From positions 5,742,593 to 5,806,592 of the forward strand of contig NZ_CP007142.1 in NCBI RefSeq assembly GCF_000940805.1: a stretch of 64,000 bases of DNA, written 5' to 3'. Positions 40,794 to 50,352 of this stretch are shown here, one piece after another. This stretch comes from Gynuella sunshinyii YC6258 (lineage in GTDB: Bacteria > Pseudomonadota > Gammaproteobacteria > Pseudomonadales > Natronospirillaceae). A program made the translations under genes and the position numbers. How positions within the stretch are numbered: position 1 is the first letter of the stretch; every line of letters starts with the position of its first letter. Below the pieces are notes generated by a model. It was not told the origin of the DNA. It searched no databases and saw only the letters and a program-made list of their open reading frames with translations.

Positions 40794-41533
40794 TTATTTT
40801 AACTCCTCTGGGTGAATGCCCGGATGCATTCTCTTATTTTTATTAATACCGGAAGGAGTCCAACATGGAGCTATTGAACTCCCTCGCTTCTCTATCTTCA
40901 GCTAACTGATTGATGCCGTTCTAAATGAGCGCTCACCGATCAGTCTAGTTTATATAGCAAGCCTTTAAATCAAGCTATGAAAGTTCATTGTAGAAATTAT
41001 TTTCCATATTCATAGCTTACAGAATATACATTTCATATTGCGTTCGATTTTCTGTCTTGTCAACACTGAAAACAGTGGCAAAGAGCATCTCGACCGAACG
41101 ACTGTATGCATTATAGTCCCTGAAATTCTTGTTTTGGAATTTATTTTTTAAAAAAATACAATTTAGAACATAAATTCCATAAAATATGGCTTTCTACTCC
41201 CTTTAATACACAAATATTCATATACATATGTTGCATCATGTTTTCAGAACGACTGGCACCGTGCTTTGGTTGGAAAACCATAGATCTGAGACAACTTTCT
41301 GCAACATTACCTGGGATCCTCACGTTCTTTGCACCACAGGCTTGATAAACCGGAGTTATATCGTTCTCGCCATAACAAAATAAATATTTCTTATTATTGT
41401 TTTACCGAAACACGTGTTCTACTCTATAAATACAGCCGTATAGTACAGTCCTGGCTCCAACAACAATACTCAGGCTGTTAGTAAGGTTACACGCGACCAT
41501 AAGTCAGTAGACAGAACCCGTCAGGTATGTGCC
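40794..41533. other. Divergent regulatory region between importer and iolI-like gene
   Basis: This 740-bp non-coding, AT-rich stretch lies between the importer operon (minus) and the iolI-like gene (plus). It contains the 19-bp operator candidate at 41164-41182, a neighbouring partial site TGGAATTTATTTTTT at 41135-41149, and TGAAATGTATATTC-like sequence near 41025-41040 on the minus strand. The open frames within it look like chance. Confidence 0.6.
41164..41182 (-). promoter_or_regulatory. Candidate IolR operator, importer/iolI region
   Basis: On the minus strand this reads TTATGGAATTTATGTTCTA, identical over 19 bases to 45331-45349 before iolC. It contains GGAA-N6-TTCT, one base from GGAA-N6-TTCC, the pattern I recall for RpiR-type IolR of rhizobia. 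It lies 370 bp from the binding-protein start and 350 bp from the iolI-like start. Confidence 0.65.
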
Positions 41534-42352
41534 ATGTCGTATATCATTAAGTTCTCACTCAATCACATGGTTCACCCTTCCTGTGATGCCAGGGAGCTCA
41601 TTACTGCAGCTGCAAAACTTGGCATTAAGGCTATAGAACTGCGTAACGATATTCAGGCCAACAGTATTAACGATTTGCAACAGGCGACTGAAATTGGTGC
41701 CTTGGCCAAAGAAAACGGTATTGAGATCTTAAGCATCAATGCCCTTTACCCGTTCAATATCTGGAATGAAGAGCGAGCAACTCAAGCCGATAACCTGGCC
41801 CAACTGGCACAGGCATGTGGTGCCAAAGGCTTGGTGTTATGCCCTTTAAATGAGAGCAGCTACCAGGCCACTGAAGAGACAAAGTCAGAGAATCTGAGAA
41901 TCGCTCTTCAAGCTTTGGATGCCGTACTGGGACAATATCATTTATATGGATTTGTTGAACCGCTTGGATTTCCCGCTTCTTCCCTGAGACTGAAACGTAC
42001 CGCGGCCGATGTCATTCAGGCGCTCAGTCTGGAGAGCCGCTTTGGTCTGGTTCACGACACATTTCATCATCGAGGAGGGGGAGAGCAGGAAATGTTTGCC
42101 AACATCACCAGACTGGTACACATCTCCGGTGTAGAAGACCCGGACGTTAGCTTTGACGTCATGCAGGATGCACATCGGATACTCGTCGGCCCTGGTGATC
42201 GCCTTGATAACATTAGGCAAATCCGTCAGCTATTGGCGAACGGGTATAATGGCTATTTCTCCTTTGAACCATTTTCAAGAGCAGTGTGGGATTTACCTGA
42301 TCCATTCGCGGCGGTGAAGAAAAGTATGGATTACATTTCCTCGCAATTGTAA
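41534..42352 (+). CDS. iolI: Inosose isomerase-like TIM-barrel protein (IolI-type)
   Basis: This 272-residue sugar-phosphate isomerase/epimerase-type barrel has the IolI pattern: ITAAAKLGIKAIELRND near residue 23, EILSINALYPFNIWNEER near 63, YGFVEPLGFPASSLRL near 137, RFGLVHDTFHHRGGG near 167 and VGPGDRLDNI near 217. The acidic and His residues at these points bind the divalent metal. IolI converts 2-keto-myo-inositol to 1-keto-D-chiro-inositol. An IolH-like or other barrel role remains possible. Divergent from the importer. Confidence 0.75.
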   Translation: MSYIIKFSLNHMVHPSCDARELITAAAKLGIKAIELRNDIQANSINDLQQATEIGALAKENGIEILSINALYPFNIWNEERATQADNLAQLAQACGAKGLVLCPLNESSYQATEETKSENLRIALQALDAVLGQYHLYGFVEPLGFPASSLRLKRTAADVIQALSLESRFGLVHDTFHHRGGGEQEMFANITRLVHISGVEDPDVSFDVMQDAHRILVGPGDRLDNIRQIRQLLANGYNGYFSFEPFSRAVWDLPDPFAAVKKSMDYISSQL

Positions 42353-42890
42353 GCACTTAGTATCGGGAACAGGCGCGTTCTTGACTCTGCTGTCTGGAGT
42401 GGTCAGTGGTCTACAGGGCAAGAAGTGAAGTGCCATGGGATTTTTTAACACCATGGCGGGAATTGTATTTGGTCACCGTCGTTTTTGCCTGACAGGAACG
42501 AATTGATCAATCCGGTCAGTTTAGATGTGAAGAAATTCGTCACTGCGTCGATAAATATTGAAATGTATGAGAAATCTTAAGAACGTTCGCGACCATCAAC
42601 TCAGCATGATAAGTCGTGACCGTCACAATAAAGCTTGTGTCCTGGCATTGAAGAATAACGGTATTGTTTGAAATCAAAAGTCAGCCAAACCTGCACTTTG
42701 TTAATGGAATTGCGTTTCGACAATGAGAGCAGAATCATCAAATGATAATGATTAATGAATGCAAAGCTCCATCATTATTATTGCAAACGCTCTGGCTTCT
42801 GAAATTTCGAATAACACCAGAATATTGCTCTATACTGAGCAAAGCCGCATCCAATAATTATTAACAACTGCGCTGTCAAGAGATATTGAG
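42353..42890. other. Intergenic region upstream of the chemoreceptor
   Basis: There is no gene in these 540 bases. Near 42739-42757 the sequence AAATGATAATGATTAATG resembles a Fur box (GATAATGAT repeat units), 130 bp before the chemoreceptor start. It is one imperfect copy and could be chance in AT-rich DNA. Confidence 0.35.
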
Positions 42891-45059
42891 ATGAAATTGA
42901 ATGTCCGGTTTAAAATTGCGCTCAGCGCTGGACTCTGTCTTATCATTGCATCACTTCTGTTAATTGCTTATGGTCTGTACAGTTCGACTTCCACCCAGTC
43001 CATCATATCGGCCAGGATCACGTCCCTGGTGCGGGAAAATACCCTCCAGAACATTAATAATCTTGCTTCGGCACGCTCCAATTATATCCAGGCAAAACTG
43101 CAGGAAGGATTAGATGCTGCCCGGACTATGGCGCAAAGCTTTGAAGTTGCGCAAAAAGAAGGTGTACGCAAGGCCATGGGGCAAGATCGCAACCGGATCA
43201 ACAACCTGCTGAAAACCATCCTGCTAAATAACGATAATTTTTATTCTACATTTTCTGCCTGGGAACCTCAGGCACTGGATAACCAGGATCTCTTTTTCCG
43301 CAAAAGCGATGACACTGGTAGTGAGGCCGGCACTGGTCGTTTTCTGCCAAGCTGGAGTAGAGATAGTACCGGGCAAGCAGTTGTGGCCACTCTCGATAAT
43401 TATGACAACCAGGATTCATTTGCAAACGGCATTTTAAAAGGTGGCTGGTATCAGATCCCCAAAAGTACCCTACAGGAAAGCGTATACGGACCTGTTCCTG
43501 TCATCACCGACAACGGCTCTAAAATATGGCAAATATCCTTATCTGTACCAATCGTCGTCGACGATCAGTTTCTGGGCATAGCCGGCATAACCTATAACCA
43601 GGCATTTATCCAACAGCTGGTTGAACAGCTCGATGCCGACCTGTTTAAAGGACAGGGGCGGGCCATCGTTATCAATTATGATGGAATCATTATCGCCGAA
43701 AGCGAAAACCCCGATTTGACAGGCGAACACATCTCATCTGTCGTGCCTGACAGCGCCACTGAAATTATCCAGGACACGCAAAACAAAACCACAAAATCCT
43801 TCTACTCTGACGATAACCAGATACTCAATGCAATCGTCCCGCTGACACTGGGTAAAACCACAACACCTTGGTCAGTCATGATCTCATTACCGCAGACAGT
43901 TGCGCTGTCAGACGTACTAACATTGAAAAAAGAAATGGCTGATCGCAGTGTCGACAGCAGCCTTTGGCAGATTGTCGTCGGGGTTATAGTGTCCGCTGCT
44001 TTTGTACTCTTGCTGTGGCTGCTGGCCGGCCGACTGGCCAAACCGGTCTCAAGTGCGGTAGAGCTGGCTCAGGATATTCGTGTCGGCGAATTTTCGAAAC
44101 GGCTCGATCATAAATCCAATGATGAGATCGGTCAGCTGACTGACGCCCTGAACACAATGGCCAGCAGTCTGCAAGAGCAGGTTCTGCTGGCGGAACGCAT
44201 TTCACAGGGTGATTTGAACCAGACTGTGAACCTGGCATCTGATCGCGATAAGCTCGGTCTGGCTCTGCAGCGGATGATTGAACACCTCAATGCATTAGTG
44301 AGTCAGGTTCAGCAGGGTTCTCAGGAAATCTCCAAAAATGCGGCCCAAATGGCCGAACTCAGCCAGGGCATTTCAGAAGGAGCAGCAAACTCCGCAACAT
44401 CTGTCACTGAAATCAGCACCACAATCACTCAAATGACCCAGCAGACATCAGAAAGCGCAGAGAATGCACACCAGGCTGACGTACTCTCGAAAGAATCTCA
44501 ACGCCATGCGGAAGAAGGCAATCAGTTGATGGAAGAACTGAACCATGCCATGAAGGAAATTGGCGACTCAGGCAAAAACATTACGGATATCATCAAAACC
44601 ATCAACGACATCGCCAGTCAGACCAACCTGCTGGCCCTGAATGCTGCCATTGAAGCGGCCAGAGCCGGAGAACAGGGCCGTGGTTTTGCCGTTGTTGCAG
44701 ATGAGGTCCGCAGCCTGGCTGCGCGCAGCTCAAAAGCAGCGTCCGAATCCGCAGCAATGATAGAGAGCACTACGGAGAAAACCCGCGCGGGTACCGAAAT
44801 CGCCGCTAAGACCGCCGCATCGCTGAAAGAAATTGTCACTTCTGCTCAGAAGGTTTCAGATCTCGTTTCGTTAATTGCACTCTCTTCGAGCGAACAGGCC
44901 TCTGCCTTAAAACATGCCAGCATCGGACTTGAACAGATTGATCAGGTAACTCACCAGAACAGTCAGAGCGCAGAGGAATGTGCCAGTGCGGCACAAGTTC
45001 TGACTCAACAGGCCAGACAGCTACAGGGCCTGATCAGTACCTTTAAGGTCAAAAGCTGA
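42891..45059 (+). CDS. Methyl-accepting chemotaxis protein with dCache sensor domain
   Basis: This 722-residue chemoreceptor has TM1 (about 8-30), a large periplasmic dCache-like domain (about 40-345, with [20 protein letters not shown] near 210) and TM2 (about 358-382). A HAMP domain (about 382-435) and a cytoplasmic signalling hairpin follow, with the MCP core [20 protein letters not shown] near 585. Potential methylation regions are Gln/Glu-rich on either side. It stands between iolI and iolC in its own unit, so taxis toward inositol or a related compound is a fair guess. The ligand cannot be read from the sequence. Confidence 0.93.
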   Translation: MKLNVRFKIALSAGLCLIIASLLLIAYGLYSSTSTQSIISARITSLVRENTLQNINNLASARSNYIQAKLQEGLDAARTMAQSFEVAQKEGVRKAMGQDRNRINNLLKTILLNNDNFYSTFSAWEPQALDNQDLFFRKSDDTGSEAGTGRFLPSWSRDSTGQAVVATLDNYDNQDSFANGILKGGWYQIPKSTLQESVYGPVPVITDNGSKIWQISLSVPIVVDDQFLGIAGITYNQAFIQQLVEQLDADLFKGQGRAIVINYDGIIIAESENPDLTGEHISSVVPDSATEIIQDTQNKTTKSFYSDDNQILNAIVPLTLGKTTTPWSVMISLPQTVALSDVLTLKKEMADRSVDSSLWQIVVGVIVSAAFVLLLWLLAGRLAKPVSSAVELAQDIRVGEFSKRLDHKSNDEIGQLTDALNTMASSLQEQVLLAERISQGDLNQTVNLASDRDKLGLALQRMIEHLNALVSQVQQGSQEISKNAAQMAELSQGISEGAANSATSVTEISTTITQMTQQTSESAENAHQADVLSKESQRHAEEGNQLMEELNHAMKEIGDSGKNITDIIKTINDIASQTNLLALNAAIEAARAGEQGRGFAVVADEVRSLAARSSKAASESAAMIESTTEKTRAGTEIAAKTAASLKEIVTSAQKVSDLVSLIALSSSEQASALKHASIGLEQIDQVTHQNSQSAEECASAAQVLTQQARQLQGLISTFKVKS

Positions 45060-45077
45060 TTAGTAACTACTCATAGC

Positions 45078-45115
45078 CAACAAGCTCTGGTCTGAATACC
45101 TGACACAGCTTGTTG
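45078..45115 (+). terminator. Hairpin after the chemoreceptor gene
   Basis: The 9-bp arms CAACAAGCT and AGCTTGTTG enclose 20 bases, 18 bp after the stop, followed by TTAAAAAC. The loop is long and there is no T-run on the plus strand, so termination efficiency is doubtful. Confidence 0.45.
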
Positions 45116-45125
45116 TTAAAAACAA

Positions 45126-45141
45126 TGGAATATTTATTCCA
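45126..45141. promoter_or_regulatory. Candidate IolR operator, near-perfect palindrome
   Basis: TGGAATATTTATTCCA has 7-bp arms (TGGAATA/TATTCCA) with only the central TT breaking symmetry, and is an exact GGAA-N6-TTCC match. It is the best site of the set, 320 bp upstream of iolC. A near-copy with one mismatch lies before iolB (57195-57210). Confidence 0.7.
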
Positions 45142-45330
45142 AAAAAAAACGGTCCATTGTGCATGGTAGCATTCATTTAGAAAAAAAATTTCATTCTCGG
45201 TACTCCTTATAACAAGTTCGATTTAATCGACACTTGGCTTCCGTCGTATCAGAACCGTGAAAAAATATGCATGAATTGGCATCCCTGTAACCCGGACCAA
45301 CCCTGGCGACGTAATGTATTCATATTGTCT

Positions 45331-45349
45331 TTATGGAATTTATGTTCTA
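45331..45349 (+). promoter_or_regulatory. Candidate IolR operator, iolC promoter region
   Basis: TTATGGAATTTATGTTCTA is identical to the minus-strand sequence at 41182-41164. It lies 112 bp before the iolC start. A similar A/T tract (TTTTAAAAAAT) follows in both places, so the shared element may be longer than the protein site itself. Confidence 0.7.
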
Positions 45350-45460
45350 TTCTTTTAAAAAATGAAATAACAGGACCATGCAAGCTTTTTACGCATTTGG
45401 GCCGCCGATACCGAACAGTGGAAGACCGTTTCCACCTAACAAAATACGGGTACACAACAC

Positions 45461-47380
45461 ATGAGCAAGAATAAAACTCTGGACTTGATATGCCTTGGGC
45501 GTGCCGCAGTTGATTTTTACGGCGAACAGATTGGCAGTCGTCTGGAAGATGAAAGCAGTTTCGCCAAGTATCTCGGAGGCTCATCCTGCAACATCGCATT
45601 CGGAACCTCTCGTCTGGGCCTTAAATCAGCAATGCTGACCCGGGTCGGCGATGAACATATGGGGCGTTTTGTTCGCGAAGAACTGGCCCGGGCCGGAGTG
45701 GATGTCAGTCATGTGGTCACCGATAAAGAACGTCTGACGGGTCTGGTGATTCTGGGCATCAAAGACAAAGAAACCTTTCCACTCATTTTCTACCGCAAAG
45801 ACTGTGCGGACATGGCCATCGACAGCTCCGATTTCAGCCCTGAGTTTATCGCCTCCAGTAAGGCCCTGTTGATTACCGGCACTCACTTTTCCACCGAGCA
45901 GACTTATAAAACCAGTAAAACAGCCATCGAATACGCCAAGGCCGCGGGTACCAAAGTTGTTCTTGATATCGACTATCGCCCGGTGTTGTGGGGTCTGACA
46001 TCACTCGGAGATGGTGAAACCCGCTTTATTTCCGATGATGGCGTCAGTCAACATTTGCAATCCATTCTGCCTGACCTTGATTTGATCGTTGGAACAGAAG
46101 AGGAAATCCATATTGCCGGTGGCAGTACTGACACGATTACCGCACTGAAGAAAATCCGCGAACTGACCAATGGAACCATTGTTCTGAAGTTGGGTGAACT
46201 CGGCTGTACCGTGCTGGATGGTGAGATTCCCGACAGCGCCTCAGACTTCGAAGCCTTTCAGGGCGTTCGAATCGAAGTACTTAATGTGCTCGGTGCCGGC
46301 GATGCCTTTATGAGTGGCTTTTTACGTGGCTGGCTGCGGGACGAATCTTATGAGCGTTGCTGCGCTTACGCCAATGCCTGCGGTGCACTGGTGGTATCCC
46401 GCCACGGATGCGCACCGGCCATTCCAAGTGCAGAGGAGCTGGATAACTACCTCACCAGAGCACACAGCGTACCCCGTCCTGATCTCGACAAAACGCTGAA
46501 TAAACTGCATCGCGTGACAGCGCAACGCCGCGGCCAGCAATGGGACGATCTATGCATTCTGGCATTTGATCATCGCAAGCAATTGTTCGATATGGCACGA
46601 GAGGAAAATGTTGATCCGGGCAAAATCAAATATCTCAAAAGATTGTTGGTCAAGGCGGCAGAAAAGGGAGCCAGTCAGATTGGCACCAGCCAGCCAGGGG
46701 TTTTGATTGATGATACTTATGGCCAGGATGCACTCAACGACGTGACCGGCAAAGGCTGGTGGATTGGACGCCCGGTTGAACTTCCCAGTTCCCGCCCACT
46801 CGAACTTGAAGGCGGTAATAATATCAGCGCCAGACTAAGACAGTGGCCGATCGAGCACATTGTAAAATGCCTGGTGTTTTATCATCCCGATGACACACCG
46901 GAACTGAGACTGGCTCAGGAACGTCGCGTTAAGGAACTCTATAAAGCCTGCTGCGTCACAGGTCATGAGCTGTTGCTGGAATTGATTCCGCCACAAGGGT
47001 CAGCAATCACAGACGATACATTTGTGACCGCCATGGAGCGGTTTTATAACCTTGAAGTCTTTCCTGACTGGTGGAAACTGCCACCACAGACTCGGACTTC
47101 CTGGAAAAAAATTACCAGACTGGTTGAGTCGAGAGATCCCCATTGTCATGGGGTGGTTATGCTCGGTCTGGACGCTCCAGCGGATGAACTGAAAAGAGGC
47201 TTCAATGACAGCGCCGGTTTTAGTATCTGCAAAGGTTTTGCCGTCGGTCGTACCATTTTCAGTGAACCCAGCCGGCAATGGCTGCGGGGTGAGTATAACG
47301 ACCAACAGCTCATCGACGGTGTCGTACAAAATTATCTGGAACTCGTTTCCTTCTGGAAAGAACGCAATAACAACAGTTAA
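45461..47380 (+). CDS. iolC: 5-dehydro-2-deoxygluconokinase fused to DUF2090 aldolase-like domain
   Basis: This is a 639-residue fusion. Residues 1-325 are a PfkB kinase: AAVDFYGEQIGSRLEDESSF near 14, KYLGGSSCNIAFGTSRLGLK near 35 and the catalytic VLGAGDAFMSGFLRGWL near 275. This part is IolC, which phosphorylates 2-deoxy-5-keto-gluconate. Residues from about 345 are a DUF2090 domain (LCILAFDHRKQLFDMAREEN, RPVELPSSRPLELEGG), related to aldolases and often predicted to replace IolJ by cleaving the phosphorylated product to malonate semialdehyde and DHAP. The fusion is common in proteobacteria. It is the first gene of the iolCDEA run. Confidence 0.93.
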   Translation: MSKNKTLDLICLGRAAVDFYGEQIGSRLEDESSFAKYLGGSSCNIAFGTSRLGLKSAMLTRVGDEHMGRFVREELARAGVDVSHVVTDKERLTGLVILGIKDKETFPLIFYRKDCADMAIDSSDFSPEFIASSKALLITGTHFSTEQTYKTSKTAIEYAKAAGTKVVLDIDYRPVLWGLTSLGDGETRFISDDGVSQHLQSILPDLDLIVGTEEEIHIAGGSTDTITALKKIRELTNGTIVLKLGELGCTVLDGEIPDSASDFEAFQGVRIEVLNVLGAGDAFMSGFLRGWLRDESYERCCAYANACGALVVSRHGCAPAIPSAEELDNYLTRAHSVPRPDLDKTLNKLHRVTAQRRGQQWDDLCILAFDHRKQLFDMAREENVDPGKIKYLKRLLVKAAEKGASQIGTSQPGVLIDDTYGQDALNDVTGKGWWIGRPVELPSSRPLELEGGNNISARLRQWPIEHIVKCLVFYHPDDTPELRLAQERRVKELYKACCVTGHELLLELIPPQGSAITDDTFVTAMERFYNLEVFPDWWKLPPQTRTSWKKITRLVESRDPHCHGVVMLGLDAPADELKRGFNDSAGFSICKGFAVGRTIFSEPSRQWLRGEYNDQQLIDGVVQNYLELVSFWKERNNNS

Positions 47381-47482
47381 TCAAGTATTGCAGTACATCA
47401 GCAATGTCGGCCGGCGATGGCGTTAGGCTGTACCGGCCGGACTGGCGCTTCAGCAGAATCAAGATTCAAGAGGTCAGCAATC

Positions 47483-49333
47483 ATGAAAACAATTAAACTC
47501 ACGATGGCCCAGGCCATCATCAAATACATGACCGCTCAGAAAGTGGACATTGATGGCGAGATCAAACCCATGTTCGCCGGTGTATGGGCGATCTTCGGTC
47601 ACGGCAATGTCGCCGGTCTGGGTGAAGCGTTGTATCGCGTTCGCGATGAACTGCCAACTTATCGTGCTCACAATGAACAAGCCATGTCGCATGCGGCCAT
47701 TGCTTATGCCAAAACCATGAACCGTCGCCAGATGATGGCCTGTACCGCATCTGCCGGTCCGGGTTCAGTGAACATGGTAACCGCCGCCGCCGTTGCTCAC
47801 GTCAATCGTATCCCGGTGTTGTTTTTGCCCGGTGACACCTTTGCCACCCGGATGCCGGACCCGGTGCTGCAACAGGTGGAAAACTTTCACGACATGACCC
47901 TGACATCGAATGATTGCTTTAAACCGGTCAGTCGTTTTTTTGATCGTATTACCCGTCCGGAACAATTGCTCAATGCGCTTCCACAGGCGATGAGAGTATT
48001 AACCGATCCGGTGGAATGTGGCCCGGTCACACTGGCAATTCCACAAGACGTACAAACCATGGCATTTGATTATCCGGAAAGCTTCTTTGCCGAAAAAATT
48101 CACCGCCAGCGCCGCCCGGGAGCGGATGCCAATGAGCTACTGGAAGCCATCACCCTGATCCGTCAGGCCAAAAAGCCGCTGGTCGTGGCCGGCGGTGGAG
48201 TCCATTACTCCGGCGCACTGGCTGAACTGGACAGCTTTGTCTCCAGCTATCATTTACCGGTAGGCGAAACACAGGCAGGCAAAGGTGCCTTGCCATGGGA
48301 CCACAAAGACAATATGGGCAGCATGGGCGTAACTGGTGCGGCCTCCACCAATACACTGGCCGCTGAAGCGGATCTGATCATTGCAGTCGGCACCCGCCTG
48401 GGAGACTTCACCTCAGGCTCCCGGGCACTGATCAATCCAGACGCCAAGCTGCTGTGTCTCAATGTTGCGTCATTTGATGCCATTAAACACAAAGGACAGT
48501 CTCTGGTTGGGGATGCCAAAACCATCCTGCCACAACTGCAAAAAGGCCTGGAGGGCTGGCAACCGGACGGACTGTGGATTGAAAAAGCCGCGCAACTCAA
48601 AGCCGACTGGGACAAATCAGTCGATACCGCCACCACGGATCGCGGTACCAACCTGCCTACCGACGCTGAATGCGTGGGTGCCGTCAACCGTGCGGCCGGC
48701 GAAAAAGACATCGTTGTCTGCGCCGCCGGGGGCTTGCCCGGTGAGCTGCAGAAACTCTGGCGTACCCGTTATGACAAGGGTTATCACATGGAATACGGAT
48801 ATTCCTGCATGGGGTACGAAATTGCCGGCGGCGTAGGCACTAAAATGGCCCGACCGGAGTCAGAAATATTCGTAATGGTCGGAGATGGTTCTTATCTGAT
48901 GATGAACTCAGAGCTGGCCACTTCTGTCATGCTGGGACTGAAAATCATTGTTGTGGTGCTGGATAACCGGGGCTTTGGTTGTATTCACCGGTTGCAGAAT
49001 GCCTGTGGTGGTGCACCGTTCAATAATCTTCTGGATGATTGTCTGAGTACCGAAAACGGCGCTCCAAAAACAGACTTTGCCGCTCATGCCGCCGCTCTTG
49101 GTGCCCGCTCTGAGCAGGTGCATAACATTACCGAACTGGAAGCTGCACTGGAACGGGCCAAAGCATCGGATATCAGTTACGTCATTGCCATTGATACCGA
49201 TGCCATTACCGTGGCCAGTGAAGGTGGAGCCTGGTGGGATGTTGCCATTCCCGAAGTATCACCACGCGAAGAAGTACAACAAGCCCGGAAAGGATACGAA
49301 GCACATAAAGTTAAGCAGGCAAAGAATTTCTAA
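47483..49333 (+). CDS. iolD: 3D-(3,5/4)-trihydroxycyclohexane-1,2-dione acylhydrolase
   Basis: ATG 47483 begins MKTIKLTMAQAIIKYMTAQK like IolD (616 aa). The 22 upstream codons of the open frame are not family-like, and GAGG lies 10 bases before this start. The protein is a ThDP-dependent enzyme: the N-terminal Glu region HNEQAMSHAAIAYAKTMNRR is near 60, and the ThDP/metal motif MVGDGSYLMMNSELATSVML is near 465, with DNRGFGC completing GDG...N. It opens the inositol ring by C-C hydrolysis. It lies about 100 bp after iolC. Confidence 0.95.
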   Translation: MKTIKLTMAQAIIKYMTAQKVDIDGEIKPMFAGVWAIFGHGNVAGLGEALYRVRDELPTYRAHNEQAMSHAAIAYAKTMNRRQMMACTASAGPGSVNMVTAAAVAHVNRIPVLFLPGDTFATRMPDPVLQQVENFHDMTLTSNDCFKPVSRFFDRITRPEQLLNALPQAMRVLTDPVECGPVTLAIPQDVQTMAFDYPESFFAEKIHRQRRPGADANELLEAITLIRQAKKPLVVAGGGVHYSGALAELDSFVSSYHLPVGETQAGKGALPWDHKDNMGSMGVTGAASTNTLAAEADLIIAVGTRLGDFTSGSRALINPDAKLLCLNVASFDAIKHKGQSLVGDAKTILPQLQKGLEGWQPDGLWIEKAAQLKADWDKSVDTATTDRGTNLPTDAECVGAVNRAAGEKDIVVCAAGGLPGELQKLWRTRYDKGYHMEYGYSCMGYEIAGGVGTKMARPESEIFVMVGDGSYLMMNSELATSVMLGLKIIVVVLDNRGFGCIHRLQNACGGAPFNNLLDDCLSTENGAPKTDFAAHAAALGARSEQVHNITELEAALERAKASDISYVIAIDTDAITVASEGGAWWDVAIPEVSPREEVQQARKGYEAHKVKQAKNF

Positions 49334-49404
49334 ATTTTCTAAAACGAACGTATGCCGACAGCAAACTGTTGGCATGCAGCGCCAACATTTCTTGGAGAAT
49401 AAAA

Positions 49405-50304
49405 ATGAGCGTTAGACTGGGTATCAATCCACTGACCTGGACCAATGATGATCTGCCTGAACTTGGAGCGGATACGCCGCTGGAAACCTGCCTGAGCGAA
49501 GGCAAACAGGCTGGATTTTCCGGCTTTGAGCTGGGACAGAAATTTCCCCGCAAGTCCGAAGTGCTCGGCCCTATTCTGGATAACCATGGCCTGAGCCTGG
49601 TGTCAGGATGGTATAGCTCTGAGCTGCTGAACCGCAGCGTCGAAGCTGAAATCGAAGCCATTCAGGGCCATCTCAAATTATTAAAGGACCTGGGCGCAAC
49701 GGCCATGGTCTACTGCGAGGTAACCGGCTGCATACACGGTCAGCGTGAAACCCCTCTGTCCCATAAACCCAACATGACCGACGAACAATGGAAAGAGTTC
49801 ACCAGTCGCCTTAATCAGGTGGCCGACTACTGTCAGGATCAGGGTGTCAAAATTGCCTACCATCACCACATGGGAACTGTCGTGCAAACTGAGGCGGAAG
49901 TGGACAGACTGATGGAAATGACCCGGGATTCCGTTGGCTTGCTGCTCGATACCGGCCACCTGACCTATGCCGGCGGCGACCCGATCGCCGTTCAAAAACG
50001 CCATGCCAGTCGAATTAATCATGTGCACTGCAAGGACATGAGAAAAGCGGTACTGACAGACTCTCTCAACCGCGACAGAAGCTTCCTCGATTCGGTACTC
50101 GATGGTGTGTTTACCGTTCCTGGAGACGGTTTTATCGATTATCCAACCCTGTTCAAAGGCCTCAAAGAAGCCAACTACCAAGGCTGGCTGGTGGTCGAAG
50201 CAGAACAGGATCCGGCCGTTGCCCACCCCCTCACTTATGCAACCATGGGGCATGACAATCTGGTCAAACTGTGCGCTGACGCAGGACTGAGCATTCAAAA
50301 GTAA
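49405..50304 (+). CDS. iolE: Myo-inosose-2 dehydratase
   Basis: ATG 49405 (GGAG upstream) gives 299 residues starting MSVRLGINPLTWTNDDLPEL, the IolE N-terminus; the open frame's first 12 codons lie in the leader. It is a TIM-barrel protein with metal-site segments KIAYHHHMGTVVQTEAEVDR near 155, GLLLDTGHLTYAGGD near 182 and HVHCKDMRK near 210. It dehydrates 2-keto-myo-inositol to the diketone used by IolD. Confidence 0.94.
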   Translation: MSVRLGINPLTWTNDDLPELGADTPLETCLSEGKQAGFSGFELGQKFPRKSEVLGPILDNHGLSLVSGWYSSELLNRSVEAEIEAIQGHLKLLKDLGATAMVYCEVTGCIHGQRETPLSHKPNMTDEQWKEFTSRLNQVADYCQDQGVKIAYHHHMGTVVQTEAEVDRLMEMTRDSVGLLLDTGHLTYAGGDPIAVQKRHASRINHVHCKDMRKAVLTDSLNRDRSFLDSVLDGVFTVPGDGFIDYPTLFKGLKEANYQGWLVVEAEQDPAVAHPLTYATMGHDNLVKLCADAGLSIQK

Positions 50305-50352
50305 CCCGACCAGGCGGAAACGGTCAGCGAAGACAAAACGAGGATGTAGAAC

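Larger units (their letters stand above)
45060..45460. other. Regulatory region upstream of the iolC operon
   Basis: This 400-bp non-coding stretch has AT-rich tracts and two IolR-type sites (45126-45141 and 45331-45349). The iolC promoter presumably lies between or beside them. Short open frames here are shadows. Confidence 0.6.
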
